From assembly GCA_036345935.2 (NCBI GenBank), contig JADWOT020001577.1, positions 682,001-746,000 of the forward strand: a stretch of DNA of 64,000 bases. Reading direction: 5' to 3'. The notes under the pieces are model-generated. The model saw only the letters and a list, made by a program, of their open reading frames with translations, did not search any database and was not told the origin of the DNA. Shown here in pieces: positions 23,311 to 36,110 of the stretch (its first letter is position 1; every line of letters begins with the position of its first letter). This DNA is from Taenia hydatigena. Its lineage: Eukaryota; Platyhelminthes; Cestoda; Cyclophyllidea; Taeniidae. A program made the translations under genes and the position numbers.

Positions 23311-24566
23311 ATGAAACATGGTAAGATGTATTTACATTTGCGTTAATCAGCATTTACTATTCGTTCATGTCAATCAGATGCAGACTTGTTCAGGCCTACG
23401 TATAATCAATAGTTAAATGTTTTCTTGCAGCTACACCAAAACCATTCCCACCTCCTTTAGACTTTTCCGTGGCGAGCATTCTGCAGCCATCGCCCCCTAC
23501 TCAAGCGCCCCCAAAGTCATCATGTCTTAATGCCAAGGACAGAGATATTTGCAGTTGTGGACAAAGACACTCCAACTCCTTTGACTTCAATTTGACACTC
23601 CTATCACCGTCAACGATGGCAGCAATGAACTCCACTAGCCTTTCTTTCACTTCTTCGATAGATGACTCGGGTGCTTCGGCATTATCACAGCGTGAATGCA
23701 CGTCCAATAAGCAGAATCACTCGAAAGAGTTTCCTACTCATCCTTTCTCTCAACCCGCATCCTCACCGACTCTTCCTTCAATTAGTCAAATGAAGGCAGT
23801 TTTACAGCCATTCGTGCCACCAGCCTGTTTTGGCACTTTGATGGCACCCCACTTTCCCCGCTACTCTCCTCAACTACTGTCTAGCGAAATTGGTCTGCAA
23901 ACCTTCGACTGTCTTTCTCTGTATGCTTCTCTTTGCTCCTTAGTTCTTTTTAACAAGGCTAGCAGCTTTGCAATCGCAAATACCGTTAACTCCACCGCTA
24001 ATACTCCGGATTTGCCAAATAGCGAAGTTCCTAAAAACACTCCTATTGATGCGACGAATGACAGCGACAAGAAAAACAACAGCATCGCCTTTACCACAAT
24101 CTCCAATGAGGTGAATGATGAGAAGGCGAATGGAGATAAGCAACCGAAATGGAAATGTGAGGAGTGTGAAAAGACATACAAAAGCGCTGCCTCTCTGCGA
24201 ACACATAGGCAAGTTCACTCACTTCCATGGAAATGCCGTTTCTGTAGCAAGGCGTTCTCGCGCAAGTGGCATCTTCAGGGCCACGAGCGCACGCATACGG
24301 GTGAAAAGCCCTTCGTCTGTCCCACCTGCCAACACGCCTTTGCTGATCGCTCGAATTTGCTAGTGCATATGCAGATACACATGGATGTGAAGCGCTGGCG
24401 CTGTCCTCACTGTACTTCCTCGTTCATCCGCCACAGTTTCCTCACTCGACACCTTGCAAAGTGTCCATTCGCCCCTCTTGCTACAGCTGCCGTTATAAAT
24501 GATGTCCGCACTACCTCCGCAGTCAACGCAACTTACGACTTCGGTGCCACTAACTCAATCACTTGA
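23311..24566 (+). CDS. Snail-type zinc-finger repressor, copy 2 (intact)
   Basis: Coding exons are 23311-23320 and 23461-24566, with a 140-bp phase-1 intron; the predicted protein has 371 residues. Residues 5-11 are FSVASIL, an eh1 motif with a conservative I-to-V change. The conserved middle block (PPACFGT ... DCLSLY) is present. Four fingers follow: C236/C239/H252/H256, C262/C265/H278/H282, C290/C293/H306/H310 and C2HC C318/C321/H334/C338. Finger 2 has RKWHLQGH and finger 3 has DRSNLLVH, so two recognition-helix positions differ from copy 1. The finger-coding DNA is almost identical to copy 1 while the N-terminal half is clearly diverged, suggesting gene conversion. A second possible acceptor (TTCTTGCAG at 23422-23430) is in frame and would add ten residues. 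The expected role is a nuclear repressor, as for copy 1. Confidence 0.85.
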
Positions 24567-24589
24567 GAAGAAATGCTAGAGCTTCATCC

Positions 24590-26073
24590 TCTTCGAATTT
24601 ACGCAACAGTGGGCTTCACCGTTTCGTACCACATTTTATGTTGCTCTCTTAACTGCGGCTACTTTATAGCTAGTCCTAGCAAATAAATTCATACACGATT
24701 CGCACTAATTGGCTTTTCCTTTCTGTTATCATATAATGGCACACAATTATTTAAATGGCCACGAAGTATGCGATGGGGTAAACTGGCTGATAAGCTAGGG
24801 GATTCGATTCAATCATTGTTGCTCCCCTTCCATCTGACGGTCAGATCCATTAGGGGTTGCCAAGATTCAAATGGAATAATGCAAGCTTGAAAATCATGAC
24901 TGCTGCTTCACATGCAATAACAGGTTAGTGGTTTACTAAAATTCATTACGTTTATGATATGGAGACTGTAAAGTATGGGATCACAACGAATCATTTGTAA
25001 GTAACTTCTTGATTCGCTGTAACTCATCCTCGAAATATGTACAGTCTGCATTGAGCGAGCAGTGGGTCTAAATCTTCTTGGTTAAGGCTCAACAGTCTGC
25101 TGCTGACAGTAGCTACTACTTTAAGTTGGTTTTAGCACCTCATTTTAGGCTTTCATTCGCATCACATCACTAGTGATGCCTTAATCTTAACAAAATTGAC
25201 TTCTCTACAGTGGCGATTCACCCCGTCACGATGACTTGACCTACTAGCAGACAGTTGGGCGAGAGCAACTTTGCATGTATGGACTCATTTTGACTCATCG
25301 CAACACTCGCATTAAATTGTTGCATAGGATTTTGTGATTTATTCACCACTGACCCATTGAGTGGGTGACGTCTCCAGTCAGGTATTGCTGGGATTTAATG
25401 ATGCTCTGAACATAGCTGCTCGTAACGAACAGGCCTCCCACGCATCTGATACAGGGTCATGATAATACCTTTCGTGCTGTGGCAAGAAAGTCAAAAGTAG
25501 CATCCGGCTTATGCATTTTCCATCGATAATTTCTCTCTTGGCACGAAGGGGCATCAACCTAAATTTAGGCGTGAGACAATGGTATACGATTGCGAAAATG
25601 GGGGATTTACAGTTGTTAACCATCCCGCTAGCAGTTTCGCAGGTCAATCTGTGTTGTATACATGTCACCTATCACTGCTACCTTTGTAATCCGACCCATT
25701 TAACACAGCTCATGTTTGATTTTGAATCCATTAATGGCCATGCGCCCTCACGATTCCCAGAATAGTTAAGCAGAGTGAGGCGCTATTACTGGTAGGCTTT
25801 TAACTCGACTGCTCTACACGAGAATCCCTTTATAAGCGATTCTAGTCACAACGAAGTATGAGTGTCATCGTAGCGTGGAAGAGAGCAACTACGTGGAATT
25901 TGTTTTGCACGAATTAAAGATGCCGTGAATGGCCTCAGGTATAGACCAGTTTTGGGGAGACAGCGACCAATCTTCCTGAATCTGAGCCATAGTGCAAGAC
26001 ACCACTGGTCAGCACTTCCATGCTATTTAGTATAGTATCCTATGAAGTCACAAGGACATCATTCTGAGACCCT
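24590..26073 (+). repeat. Unit 2: proximal 3' flank
   Basis: Homologous to about 7440-8830 of unit 1, with a clear break at about 26073 just after the shared 'cattctgaga' landmark. Beyond the break the distal flank continues in inverted orientation. Only short unrelated frames are present. Confidence 0.55.
24682..24687 (+). terminator. Poly(A) signal of copy 2
   Basis: AATAAA lies about 115 bp past the stop codon in the same GCAAATAAA context as copies 1, 3 and 5. Confidence 0.7.
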
Positions 26074-26965
26074 CGTGTCCCTGTGCTGATGACACGCCAG
26101 TTGATAGGGGTGGTAGAAAGTACCACCACGAGCGCAATCATGATTTGACTCCAATAAAATTAGGACGGACACATATAAGCAGGCGGCTTGGTCTGCGTAG
26201 CCTTTTCTACACGCACAGAATCAGTTTGATTGCTTGGAGTTAATAGTTTTAGCATGGCAAAGGAAACATTACTAATGGTGTTTAAATGTGCTAGTAAGAA
26301 TTGCGGCTCTTAGGAGCTGCATTGTAACTTGAACAATCTGGGTGCACAAAGTAGGGAATCAGACTGAGACATTGAAAATCAGACTGTTTTTCTAATGAGA
26401 AGCAGTGCGATGGCAATGGTTGTTGGTGGCTAAAATAGATAACAAGACTAAACTTAGTAAACTTAGGCTCCATTTTAATCCACGGTGACCAGTGCGAATG
26501 GGGTCTAACGTAATTTTTTTAATGCTGGCATAAAGTTGGTTCTTAAACAATGTGGTTATAGCTAATCAGCGGTAATGTATTTTTAAGATAAGCGGATTTA
26601 ACCACCGAGAACAACAGCTTCCTTGCTGCAAAAGTGTTTCACCTGGATTGGTGAGTAGCTATTTGACTTGAATTATGTGTATACTGAAGAGCAGCAGAAT
26701 TGGCCACATGCAAGTGTGCCGAATTGAGCCTGACAAAAGTCAGTGTAAAGGTATGGCGAGGGTTCATTTGGAATGGCTCCGTGAAGCGATCATCACGATG
26801 ATGTGCCCATATCTTGTATCATTATGATAGCACCTTACTCAACAAAAGACCAGAGATGTCGAAAATGATTCCAAACGCCAAAACGCAGCATCCACACTTA
26901 GTGGGATTTGAAGTGGCTTGGACGGTATTTACCTTTGAAACGGGGAAATGCTGTTTCAAGTGTAG
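26074..26965 (-). repeat. Inverted distal 3'-flank block in unit 2
   Basis: This block is nearly identical to 36247-37108. Read in reverse complement, it aligns with the distal 3' flank of unit 1 (about 8950-9800). Landmarks are 'aagtcaaatagctac', the stretch around 'attccaaatg', and 'ctgaccaa' or a near match. Homology on both sides is sharp. It is therefore an inverted piece of the unit, not a mobile element. It carries a relic of the coiled-coil-like exon on the plus strand (about 26295-26370), interrupted by stop codons. Confidence 0.6.
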
Positions 26966-28039
26966 TCAGACGTACATTTTGAATGTTTGACTGCATATGA
27001 ATCGAATCGGTGGTTCAACTCTGTAAAAGCAATATTGATCAATCATCTCGTTGCAGCAAGGAGCAAGGTGATGCGCTTTTAACAGAGAATCGCAATATAA
27101 TGCCCCTGTAATTTTATTTGGAGCGATATACTATGGCGCATAGGGGAATTGACAAGTGATGACTCACGCCATCGTTCGAATTCGGGACATTCGGCCTTTG
27201 TCCATCTGAACTCAGTCACTGCCTGACCCTATTCACGGCATCTCTTATTTGTGCTAAATAAATTACACGCCTTCACTCACTCGCGTAGTGTGATAGAATT
27301 TGGAATTCGTTGCGACTATATGCATTCGCAAAGAGACCTCATCTCAGCTTGAGTAGTTTGCTGCGCTACCTACTAATAATTGCATCTCACTCTGTCCAGA
27401 CTTGTCTCGTGATAGTAAAAGTGCATAGTCCTCACAAAATTTAACACTGAATCGCAAAATGTAGTAATTGGAGTAGATCGAAAAATATTTACCGCGGTTA
27501 CCATGAGAGACGGCATGTTCAAAGCCTAGTTTGACCTGAGAAACTGGCAGCGTATCCATGCCCATCTGTGGTGTTCCCCTTTTCGATCTATCTCACACCG
27601 TTGTCTCACACCTGGATTTGAGTTGGCTCATGCATGACACAGGGGAGAAATTAGCAATGCGAAATGCATGGACCGGATGATGCGTTTAATTCCCTTGTGA
27701 AAGCACAAAAGACAGTAATCGTGTAAGAGATGGCAGCAAAATCTGTCCACTAAAAAGCAAAATATATTCAAGGCAATATTCTCTTTCGCCATAACCTGAT
27801 TAAAGACGTTACGCATACACCGAGTTGGTGGCGAATAAAGTATTCAATCTTATTCGGTAATTCGATGCGAGCGCTGCAGAGAGGAGAGATAAGTAGGGAA
27901 ATATCTTCTGGTAGATCTGCTCATCGTAACTTGGTGAATACGTGACGTTTGGATGCTATGTTTTTAGTGTTGAAGTATCATTACTGATTTGACGCAAGCA
28001 AAAGACAAAATTAAGGTTTCAAATGCATTGTAAAGTAGA
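26966..28039. other. Spacer with no recognised gene
   Basis: Short frames only. No repeat partner was found inside the window and no RNA gene is recognised. Confidence 0.4.
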
Positions 28040-28900
28040 AGCTGAAGTGCCTAAATTTCGAGGAACATTTATGATGCGCGGGTAATGACATGCCTGCATC
28101 TGAGTAACAAAAGGGCAGAGTCATGCTGATAACAATGAACTGAACAGGCATCTTACCACATCCCATGGTCGAAAGAGCGTCTGATGAGAACAGTGGCGCA
28201 TCGTCTAACCTTACGACTCATTGGTCCATATCAAGTGATTGAGATTCGCAGGTAGGAACAATTATTGGAACCGGTCGATCTCATCGGTTGGTAGAAAAGT
28301 TATCCAACCGCCGCAAAAGTGTGATTTCAATCCATCAGACTTTGTTGCATGGTTTGGAATGCAAAACATGCCCGCGGTTTCTCTTCCCTTATCAAAACGC
28401 CATAATGGCTTGCTGCCCCAGCGTCTGTGAAGGAATGCGATAACTGGACTTAAGTGGCGATGTGTAGTCACGTGTCTGTGTGAGGGAAGAAAAATCACTC
28501 TAAACTATCGTTTCGCTTTCACTCTGCTAACCATATTCAACCGGCTATTTAATGTTGCATTTGTGCGCTCAGTAGAATCCATTTATTTGCCTTATTTTTC
28601 GTTCATTTTATTAGTGTCGGTGAGAGTAAAGTGTCCTCAAAATCGCAGATGATTTTTATTAGGAGACCGTAAAAACGATTTCGCAATGCCCATTCTACAA
28701 TTTAGCTTTGCTATTTTACTTCTCGGACACTTCTTTAATGACAAGCATTTCTTTTAGCAACTACACTTTCATATTCCGGTTTTAAGTTTCTAGTTTACCG
28801 CTCGTGTGGTAATCTTCTCCGTCTGCGGAAAGTGCGGAAGGGTCTGGTAGTAATGATCCTCTTATCACCTTTAAGTCATTTACAGAACACGTACACGTAC
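28040..28900 (-). pseudogene. Relic of an inverted Snail-type unit: promoter, exon 1 and 5' flank
   Basis: Read on the minus strand, 28157-28166 is an exon-1 remnant (ATG GGA TGT G followed by GTAAGATG), in place of ATG AAA TAC G. A CCAAT box (28220-28224) lies upstream in the shared GACCAATGAGTCG-like context would-be position, reading GACCAATGAGTCGTAAGG. The TATA box and second CCAAT box are deleted. 28040-28156 matches the intron of copy 6, and 28430-28900 matches 55095-55430 upstream of copy 6. No second exon or finger remains. This is a decayed seventh member of the family. Confidence 0.6.
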
Positions 28901-28929
28901 ACACGCACCTAAACTTTTAATTTGCGGAT

Positions 28930-29560
28930 GCGGAATCTGACTGCCAAGTCCTCACAGATGTCTGCGTCGGGACGCCAAGTCACCTGAAACGCTTCCTCCA
29001 ATGCTCCCACCTGTCCAGTTTGACCTTAAGCTAAAGAGCGATTGCAAATGTTGAGTTGAATTGAACCATAAGCAGTTGATTCCCCTTCCCAACTAGGAAT
29101 CGCTCTTGACACGGCATTCCAACTGATGTCTATGGAGCAATGTCTGTCCTTATGGAAAGAGAAAGAAAATCCACGTCTAGTTTCACCACCACTAGTTGAA
29201 GTAATGGGAACCTTGATGTCAGCACCGATTATGCAGTTCGCCAACATCAAAAGTCAAGCATTTGATGCCACGGAAGGTCACGCAAAATGTTCTATCTCAG
29301 CCATCAACATAGAAGGTCACGAAACCATGAAGCGGAAGAGTGGATGAAAGAGCATATTACTACGCAATCGGCCGTCTAATGGGAGGGGTCAGCAGAATAT
29401 TCTATGACACACTGAATGATAATATTCAACCGGAGTAAAGCGTGTGACTTTGCTCATGGAATGCGACATCGAGAATGAATAGATGCGCACCGATTTTGGC
29501 AGTGCCTTTAACTTACAATAAGCATAAAGCACCTCTTGCTTTAACACAGGAAATCCAAGA
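28930..29560 (+). repeat. Spacer repeat shared with 13260-13800
   Basis: Partner of the repeat at 13260-13800, with blocks in the same order. It directly follows the inverted relic, so this spacer belongs to the duplicated segment. No conserved reading frame is seen. Confidence 0.45.
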
Positions 29561-31839
29561 TAAGGAAAGCTGAAACGCTGGAAAATACACTTTAGCAAAC
29601 CGCTTTAGATTATACGCTTCGCTGTTCGACGTAAACTATATTCCAGTTAGGATGCAATTCAAGAGGTTACATTCGTGGTGATAGTAGCTGTTCAAGTTGT
29701 AGAAATCAGCCGATCAGTCAAATCGAGTTCTTAGGTAGCCAAAATTTAGCTTTTTATTCAGCATATTCAAGGCGGCCACTTATACGTCCTTCTACTTATT
29801 CATGGGAGCTTTCAAGTAAAACAAGAGCATTGTCAACGGTAAGCGTTGAGCAAGCAATAGCAATGTAGGCGGTAGCGTTGACAGCTTGGATGAGTCAGAC
29901 GGACAACTCTACAGTGGGAAGTGGTTAGGAGGTCCAATGCAACTATCCCTCGCATAAGTTATTTTCTAGCACTGCGGCTCCTCAAAGCATTTAGGAATTT
30001 GTGTTAAGCTATAGTGCGCAAATGTCGATGAGAAATTTGACAAACGGTAATCAATTCATCAATCATCCGTGTTCTACAGAGAAGCTCGTTCTCCACATGG
30101 CCTTGAGTCCTTACGATGTTCACGCAAACGACATCAGCATGAGAACCTACCAGATGGTGTGGTGCAAAGGTGTCATGGCCGAACTGTGGCGAGATGAGGA
30201 GGCCAAAGAAGTTGTTCATAGTAAACGGGACCAAGCTGTTGTCTGTATTGGTGAGAGAAGGTGGAAATGCGGGCGAAAACCACATTTCTTGTCAACTCCT
30301 GTGTCAATCAATGTTGCTCACCCTAGAAATGTTAAACATCTGCAGTAATACACAAGGGGGTGAGACACAATCTGGATCGCATGCCCCCGGGCAAAAGAAA
30401 CAGTGCATGAACTTGGCGGAGTGAACACAGGGCGCGTCCTTCAGACATCGAATTGGACTGAAATGTTTGTGAGCGCAGGTGGTACTTCATGAAGCAACAT
30501 TAATAAAGACTCGCTCGGCCCTGTTCATTGTTAAAGCCTTTGCGCTTGTAGGAAAATCTGTTTATGTTATTGGTGTGAAAAGGCACATAGGTATTTGCAT
30601 ACGGTCGAAAATGTCGCAAAGGCATATGATTAATGCTTAAAGCACGCTTTAAGGGACTTGTAGTTAGAATTCTGTTGTTGAAGACATGCGATATTCACTT
30701 TTAATCCAATTGAGTAATCCTTTTGACTATTAAGGTGCGAGCATTCAAAATATCCCTGCACAGACATTAGAAAAGTGAAAATCTGACTATGTTTAGGCCG
30801 CACAAGCGCTTATTAAGAGAGCGAGTTGCAGTGTGGTTGACACTGAGCATACGAAAGGATGGTCTAGGCTTGTTAGAATCATTTCCAATAGCCGCGTGTT
30901 TTCATTCCCTTTGCTCTTCTCTCCTTGGGTTTTAGCTCCAAAATCGACAGTTTTGTAATCAACACCCAAGTACTCGACTCTCTAAGATGGTGTCGTACTG
31001 CGGTCTTCGCGAGCATGTCCATGTCTGGATATCTGTTCACCTTAAACACCTTCACCACCATCTCAAACCTCTCTACTGCTAAGTCGTCCACATGTGTTTA
31101 TATGAAGTTGCAAATTGTGGGGCAGACTTAAATGATGAAGAAAGCGTTCTGTCCAGACTTCGACTGAAGTCTTTAAAGTAACCCGTGTGTGCATGGGCAG
31201 ACGGTGAGTTAATGCCATGTTTGGCTGGTAGCAGTACACGTGATGGCGCCACTGTAGGCAGCATCGGATGCATGCATTATGATTGCATTCGAGTTTTATG
31301 ATTCTATCTTTAAATGCCTCCCCGTAAAGGACTTGTTATGTCAGTGTATGTTGACAAATGCTGTGGTTGTGGAAAAGGATACTGCCCACATCGATTGCGC
31401 AGTAAGTTAACATTACCAAACCCAGTTTTTTAGCAGAAGACAGTAATGGCTGCAACGAAAGCTGCAATGCTGCATAAATGAAAACCAAACTTCTCATTGA
31501 ACTTAATAGAATAAAGTACGGACGGGAAGGTGACACTGGCAGTGACAAGTAAATCTGAAATGGCCGTAGAGTTTGTCATCTCCGAGGCCTTGACCTTAAA
31601 ATACCTCTCTAATATGCTCTTTGCCATCGACATCAAGGTCCACGCTGCTATGAGGATACTGCATTCCCCTAGCCACTATTTTACGCACTCGCAACAGCCA
31701 ACCACTATATCACCTTCGCTGCATCTATAAGAGTCTCACTTTTCACCCCATATTCTTGGTCACATCTTTTCATTTGATAAGCAAGTGCCATTATCTAGAA
31801 GATAGTCCTGTAGTCATGCTCACATTTTGAATTATTTTG
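29561..31839. other. Spacer with no recognised gene
   Basis: The longest frames are at 30001-30348 (+) and 30004-30285 (-), which overlap each other. Neither shows a recognisable motif. No repeat, mobile-element gene or RNA gene is recognised. Confidence 0.4.
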
Positions 31840-33240
31840 CTCATCTAATAGGTCGAGCACTGATATTGGCCGTGCCAGCCCATCTGCAGAATAGGACTGG
31901 ATGCAAGTATGGTGCATTTCAGACAATGATTAGCTGGGAAATTTAGAGCACTTCATACTTTAGGATTGGTGGAACATCAGCAAGATTTGCGCTAAAGTGG
32001 AGCTAGCATTAACAAAAGAGGACCAGCGCATATTCGGTCATCACATCCCCGTTTACGTTAGTTGTGGATGTTGCAGCATTATCCGCTTGCAGTCTCCATT
32101 TATTCGCAATTACGCCAAAGCCGATCTTGATTGTGGCGGTGGGATAAATGGACAAATCTGTCTTCATTGGTAATGAAAACGTATGGGTGAGCAGACAACC
32201 ACATGCTGACAAACGATAGCATCGCAAAGATTCATGAAAGCTCCCACTGACGCAAAATCGCAGACCTAGATTCATAGTGTAGGCAGTCTGGTCATGAACA
32301 CGCAGATTCAAGGACTTCTGCTGCATCAGGCGACACGTAACCGGGATCAGTGGACTGAAAGCACACTTGTGTTGTGATTAATGGACAAACATTTGCATTT
32401 CACCCATTCAAACCCCTGATGGACTGGTTTCAAATCGAGTGATGTGGATGACAGCGACCACGATGACGATGTCAGGAGAGGCAGGAAACTTAGGCACTGC
32501 GGAATGCATCAAGCCATAACATGCATTGATAAGATCAGATGCTCCAGCCTCCAAATACACCACACACCTATGATCGTCAATCTTCTCCTCTTCGCTCATT
32601 ATCAACTTCTTTATTACTGCGGCCTCTGGCTTTGAGATCTTTGCATTTGCCATTACCTACATTACCATAAAAAGATCATAGCATTCCAGATGCATGAGTT
32701 TCCGTAACAGTTAGATCTTAAGCAGTTATCGTCAATGATAAGTCAAAATGTCCATTGCAATGCGTGAAAACTTAGGCGTTTATCGAAAGTATTGTGTCCT
32801 AATAACTTCTTCTGACTGCAGAGGTGCCGTTGAGCCATGTGAGATAGCAATTCTCTTTTAATTGAGTAATCAGTTTTGCACAAAAGATTCCTCGTCATTG
32901 CTATTTGGCTCAAAATGCGCCATTGCCCTACCTTACCACTACAAGCATAAATAAAAGTGCACAGCTGTACATAATTTCAAAGTGAGCATTCGACAGTGGC
33001 TGTTATGCACCGAACGATGTGATGAGGCAGGAAATCATTCCAGGTGTTTATTCACCGCCTTAACATACAAATCAAATGAAATAAATATTCCAGCAAGACC
33101 GAGTAAATTCCGGATGTCTGCACGGATTCACCAGTCGAATAGTTAGCAGAAACGATCAACACTATTAGGAAATGTGGAATGGTTTGCTTATTGAAGCCTA
33201 GCACCCCTCGGTCCTAATCATTGTTCATGTCCTCGAATCC
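31840..33240 (+). repeat. Unit 3: 5' flank
   Basis: Aligns with about 5050-6060 of unit 1 and 22140-23220 of unit 2, starting with the shared 'gctcatct' and 'actgatattg' blocks. The part of the flank further upstream seen in units 1 and 2 is missing. The small conserved frame is truncated here to 32444-32635. Confidence 0.55.
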
Positions 33241-33250
33241 TAACTATTCA

Positions 33251-33354
33251 CTGTTGACCAATGAGTTGTAGGAGGTCAGACCAATGGGATTCTTGTCCGC
33301 AATATATAAGGTTAGGTAATGCCTCACTGCTCGTCATTTGATGTCAGTTCGAGC
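33251..33354 (+). promoter_or_regulatory. Promoter of copy 3
   Basis: CCAAT boxes at 33258-33262 and 33281-33285 and a strong TATATAAG at 33303-33310, 45-52 bp before the ATG. This intact promoter sits in front of a copy with a premature stop. Confidence 0.65.
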
Positions 33355-34554
33355 ATGAAACACGGTAATGTGCATTGCTACTTGTACGTCATCAGCATTT
33401 TTGTGGTTTTTGTGTCGAACAGAAGTAGATCTGCCAAAATTTACGAGCCGTATATAATAAGTGCTATCTTAAGTCTAAGCTGAAATTTCCATTTCCTCTA
33501 GGCTTTTCCATAGCAAGCATTCTGGAATTGTCACCCCCTAAAGAAGTGGTTCCGGAGCCATCCTGCCCTAGCGCCAACGACAAAGCCATTCGTGATTGTG
33601 TGCCGGGACATACCAAATCCTTTGACATAGCCTCATTACTATCATCTTCATCAGATGCCGCTGCAGTAAATTCTGCTGACGTCCCTTCCAATTCTTCAAT
33701 CGATCAGTTCAATGCAACTTTATTGCTTCAACTTGAATGTGGGTCTAATAAACAGATGTCCTGGAACGCTTTGCTCCCTCACCCTTCCCATCAACCCGCG
33801 TCCCCATCCCCTTTTTTATTGATGGACCAAGTTAAAGCGCTTTCACAGCTTCCCACTTCACCTGTCGATCCTCGTACCTTGATAGCGCTCTACTTTACTT
33901 GTCATTCCCTTCCACAACAGCCGAGTGATACTGGTCTGCGGATTTCCGATCGCCTTCTATTCTGCAACTACCTGTTTACAAAAAAAATTTTTAACAAGAA
34001 TCATGACATTGCTTCCAATTGTCCAAATAGTGGATTTCCTTGTAGCGCATTCAACGGCGCGACAATTGTCAACGGCAGGAATCATGACGATACCGGCCCT
34101 TTTCCAATCCCTAATGCTGTGAATAATGGAGGTTTGGAGAGAGAAGTGTATCCAAATTGGAGATGTCAGGAGCGTGAGAAGATGTACAATAGCAAATTCT
34201 CTTTGAGATCGCATGGAATGAGTCATTCATTCTCGTGGAAATGTGGCTTTTGTGGCAAAGCATTTGCACACAAAAGAAATCTGCAAGGTCACGAGCGCAC
34301 ACACACGGGTGAGAAGCTCTTCGTCTGTCCCACCTGCCAATGCGCTTTTGCTGATTGCTCGAAGCTGTGATCGTATATGCATACATACACGAAAATGAGG
34401 CGCTAGTGCTGTCTCACAAGTGTGCGACATCACCCAACACATTTCAATATGCCCACTCTCTACTTCCGTTACAATCACGATTGCGAGTGATGCTCCCTCT
34501 ACCCCCCGAGTCAACACGACATACGACGTAGACACTATCAACCCAACCATTTAA
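33355..34554 (+). pseudogene. Snail-type zinc-finger gene, copy 3 (truncated)
   Basis: Exon 1 is 33355-33364 and exon 2 starts at 33502 after a 137-bp intron; residues 5-11 are a perfect FSIASIL. The frame is open for 292 codons and stops at 34368-34370, where a CGA arginine codon of finger 3 in copy 1 is TGA here. A second in-frame stop follows about 45 bp later, and similarity to the family continues to about 34554. Finger 1 has lost its second cysteine (CQER instead of CEEC). Finger 2 is complete, and finger 3 has its cysteines but no histidines. The promoter, intron and poly(A) signal (34673) are intact, so a truncated eh1 protein with one good finger could still be made. I call it a pseudogene, with that caveat. 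Confidence 0.7.
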
Positions 34555-36110
34555 GAGGAAGTGCGGTGGTTTTAATCGTTCCAAGTCCACGAATCAGTGA
34601 GTTTCAAGTATTCAAGCCATACTTGCATAATTTGTCATTTTATTCGCTATCGCTTTAGGGCATATCTCAGCAAATAAATGCATGCGCGTTTTGCACAGTC
34701 TGTCTTTTCACTCGTATGATCAAATAATGGCTAATGAACATTTAGTTGGCCTCAATGCATGCAGCGAAATGAAATGGCATCGGACCAACAATGTAGAATG
34801 GCAGATACGGTAGCTATTCCTCGCCTTAGCCTAGTCTGAGACGGCTGTGTTAACCCAGACCGTTCCTTCGAATGTGATAGAAGACCCACATTATGTCCTT
34901 ACTGGTTGGCGCACAAAAGAACTCAGAAATAATGCATGAGCGGGTTAACGAAAGTTTATTGCCTTAAAATTTGAAGACAGTGAATTTAGAAACCGCAACG
35001 ACTTATTTGCAGGTGGCTTTGCAATTTGCCGTTACCATCTTGCCGAAACTTGTAATTCCACATCGATCATTCAGTGGATTCTGCAATTTTTGTGGTTTAG
35101 GCTCGTAGATATGCTGTGTACACCTCCCGTTTGACACCCAATTGCATTCAATCAGTAATAATGCTTTAAAATTAGCAAAATTACCATTCACGATTAGTCG
35201 ATCCACAAGTGGACATTTAGGAGAGGCCACTCTCAGAGTTGTAAACTTGTTTTAAATTCGTGCTGCTCTAGCATTAAATTATCGAATGACTTCATCCATG
35301 CATATTTTAATTCACCACTAAACCACGGAATGAGTGACGTCTTCAATGAGATGAGGCTGAAAGAGAGGATGCTTAGAATAATTTTTGCTCCTAATGGACA
35401 GGCTTAGTAGCCATCTGATACACGACCATGGTAATGTTTTCGTGCTCCCACAGGAGAGTTAAACGTAGCATTTGGCTCATGTATATCTAATCGCCAATTT
35501 TCCTGTCCTTAACACGAGTGGAAATCAACTCAAATCCAGGTGGGAGGCAATGGCATGTGGTTGTCAAATTACGGGGATGCCACAGATGTTAACCATCACA
35601 CCAACAGATTCTGAGGTCATACTGGGCTGTAAACATGTCATCTCTCGCTGCGAAGTTAGGGAGTCATTTCTCATATTTACAATTTTCTTGCGGCGAAATT
35701 GTTTTGCTCTGTAATCAAGCAACAATACTGGCTCTTGTGGTGTTAGTTGAAGGGTCCGGCCTTCAAAACAGGCGAATGTCACCTGGGCTCACTTTCAGTC
35801 CTAATTTGGACATGAGGCGAAGAGCAGTTCTGATTCGTTGCAATATTCTTAGAACCGATTGCGACTGTGTTTTGGCAATCCTATTTGTTAAGCCTTCTAC
35901 CCATGCTGGAAAGTCAGGCAAAGGAAAAAAGTTACTTAGTTCTCTCTCGCTGGTATGCAAAGCTCTTGCTAGCGAACATTAACAGTTTTCCATGTAGCAA
36001 TTGCCACTAGATCAATCGCACTAATTAAGGCCGAACTCATGCCATGCATTTGACACTCCCTTCTGCGATGCTGCTTGCAGAGTCTCAAACAAAAAGAGGG
36101 TGTGGGTCTT
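34555..36110 (+). repeat. Unit 3: proximal 3' flank
   Basis: Homologous to the 3' flanks of units 1, 2 and 5, with the poly(A) signal at 34673-34678. It is particularly close to 50390-51400 (unit 5), sharing the ATTCCACRTCGAT-like stretch near 35060 and 50880. No gene is recognised. Confidence 0.5.

Noticed and set aside
26074..26965. Considered as a mobile element because a near-identical copy exists at 36247-37108
   Set aside because: It aligns in reverse complement with ordinary 3' flank of unit 1, and no terminal repeat, target-site duplication or transposase is visible.
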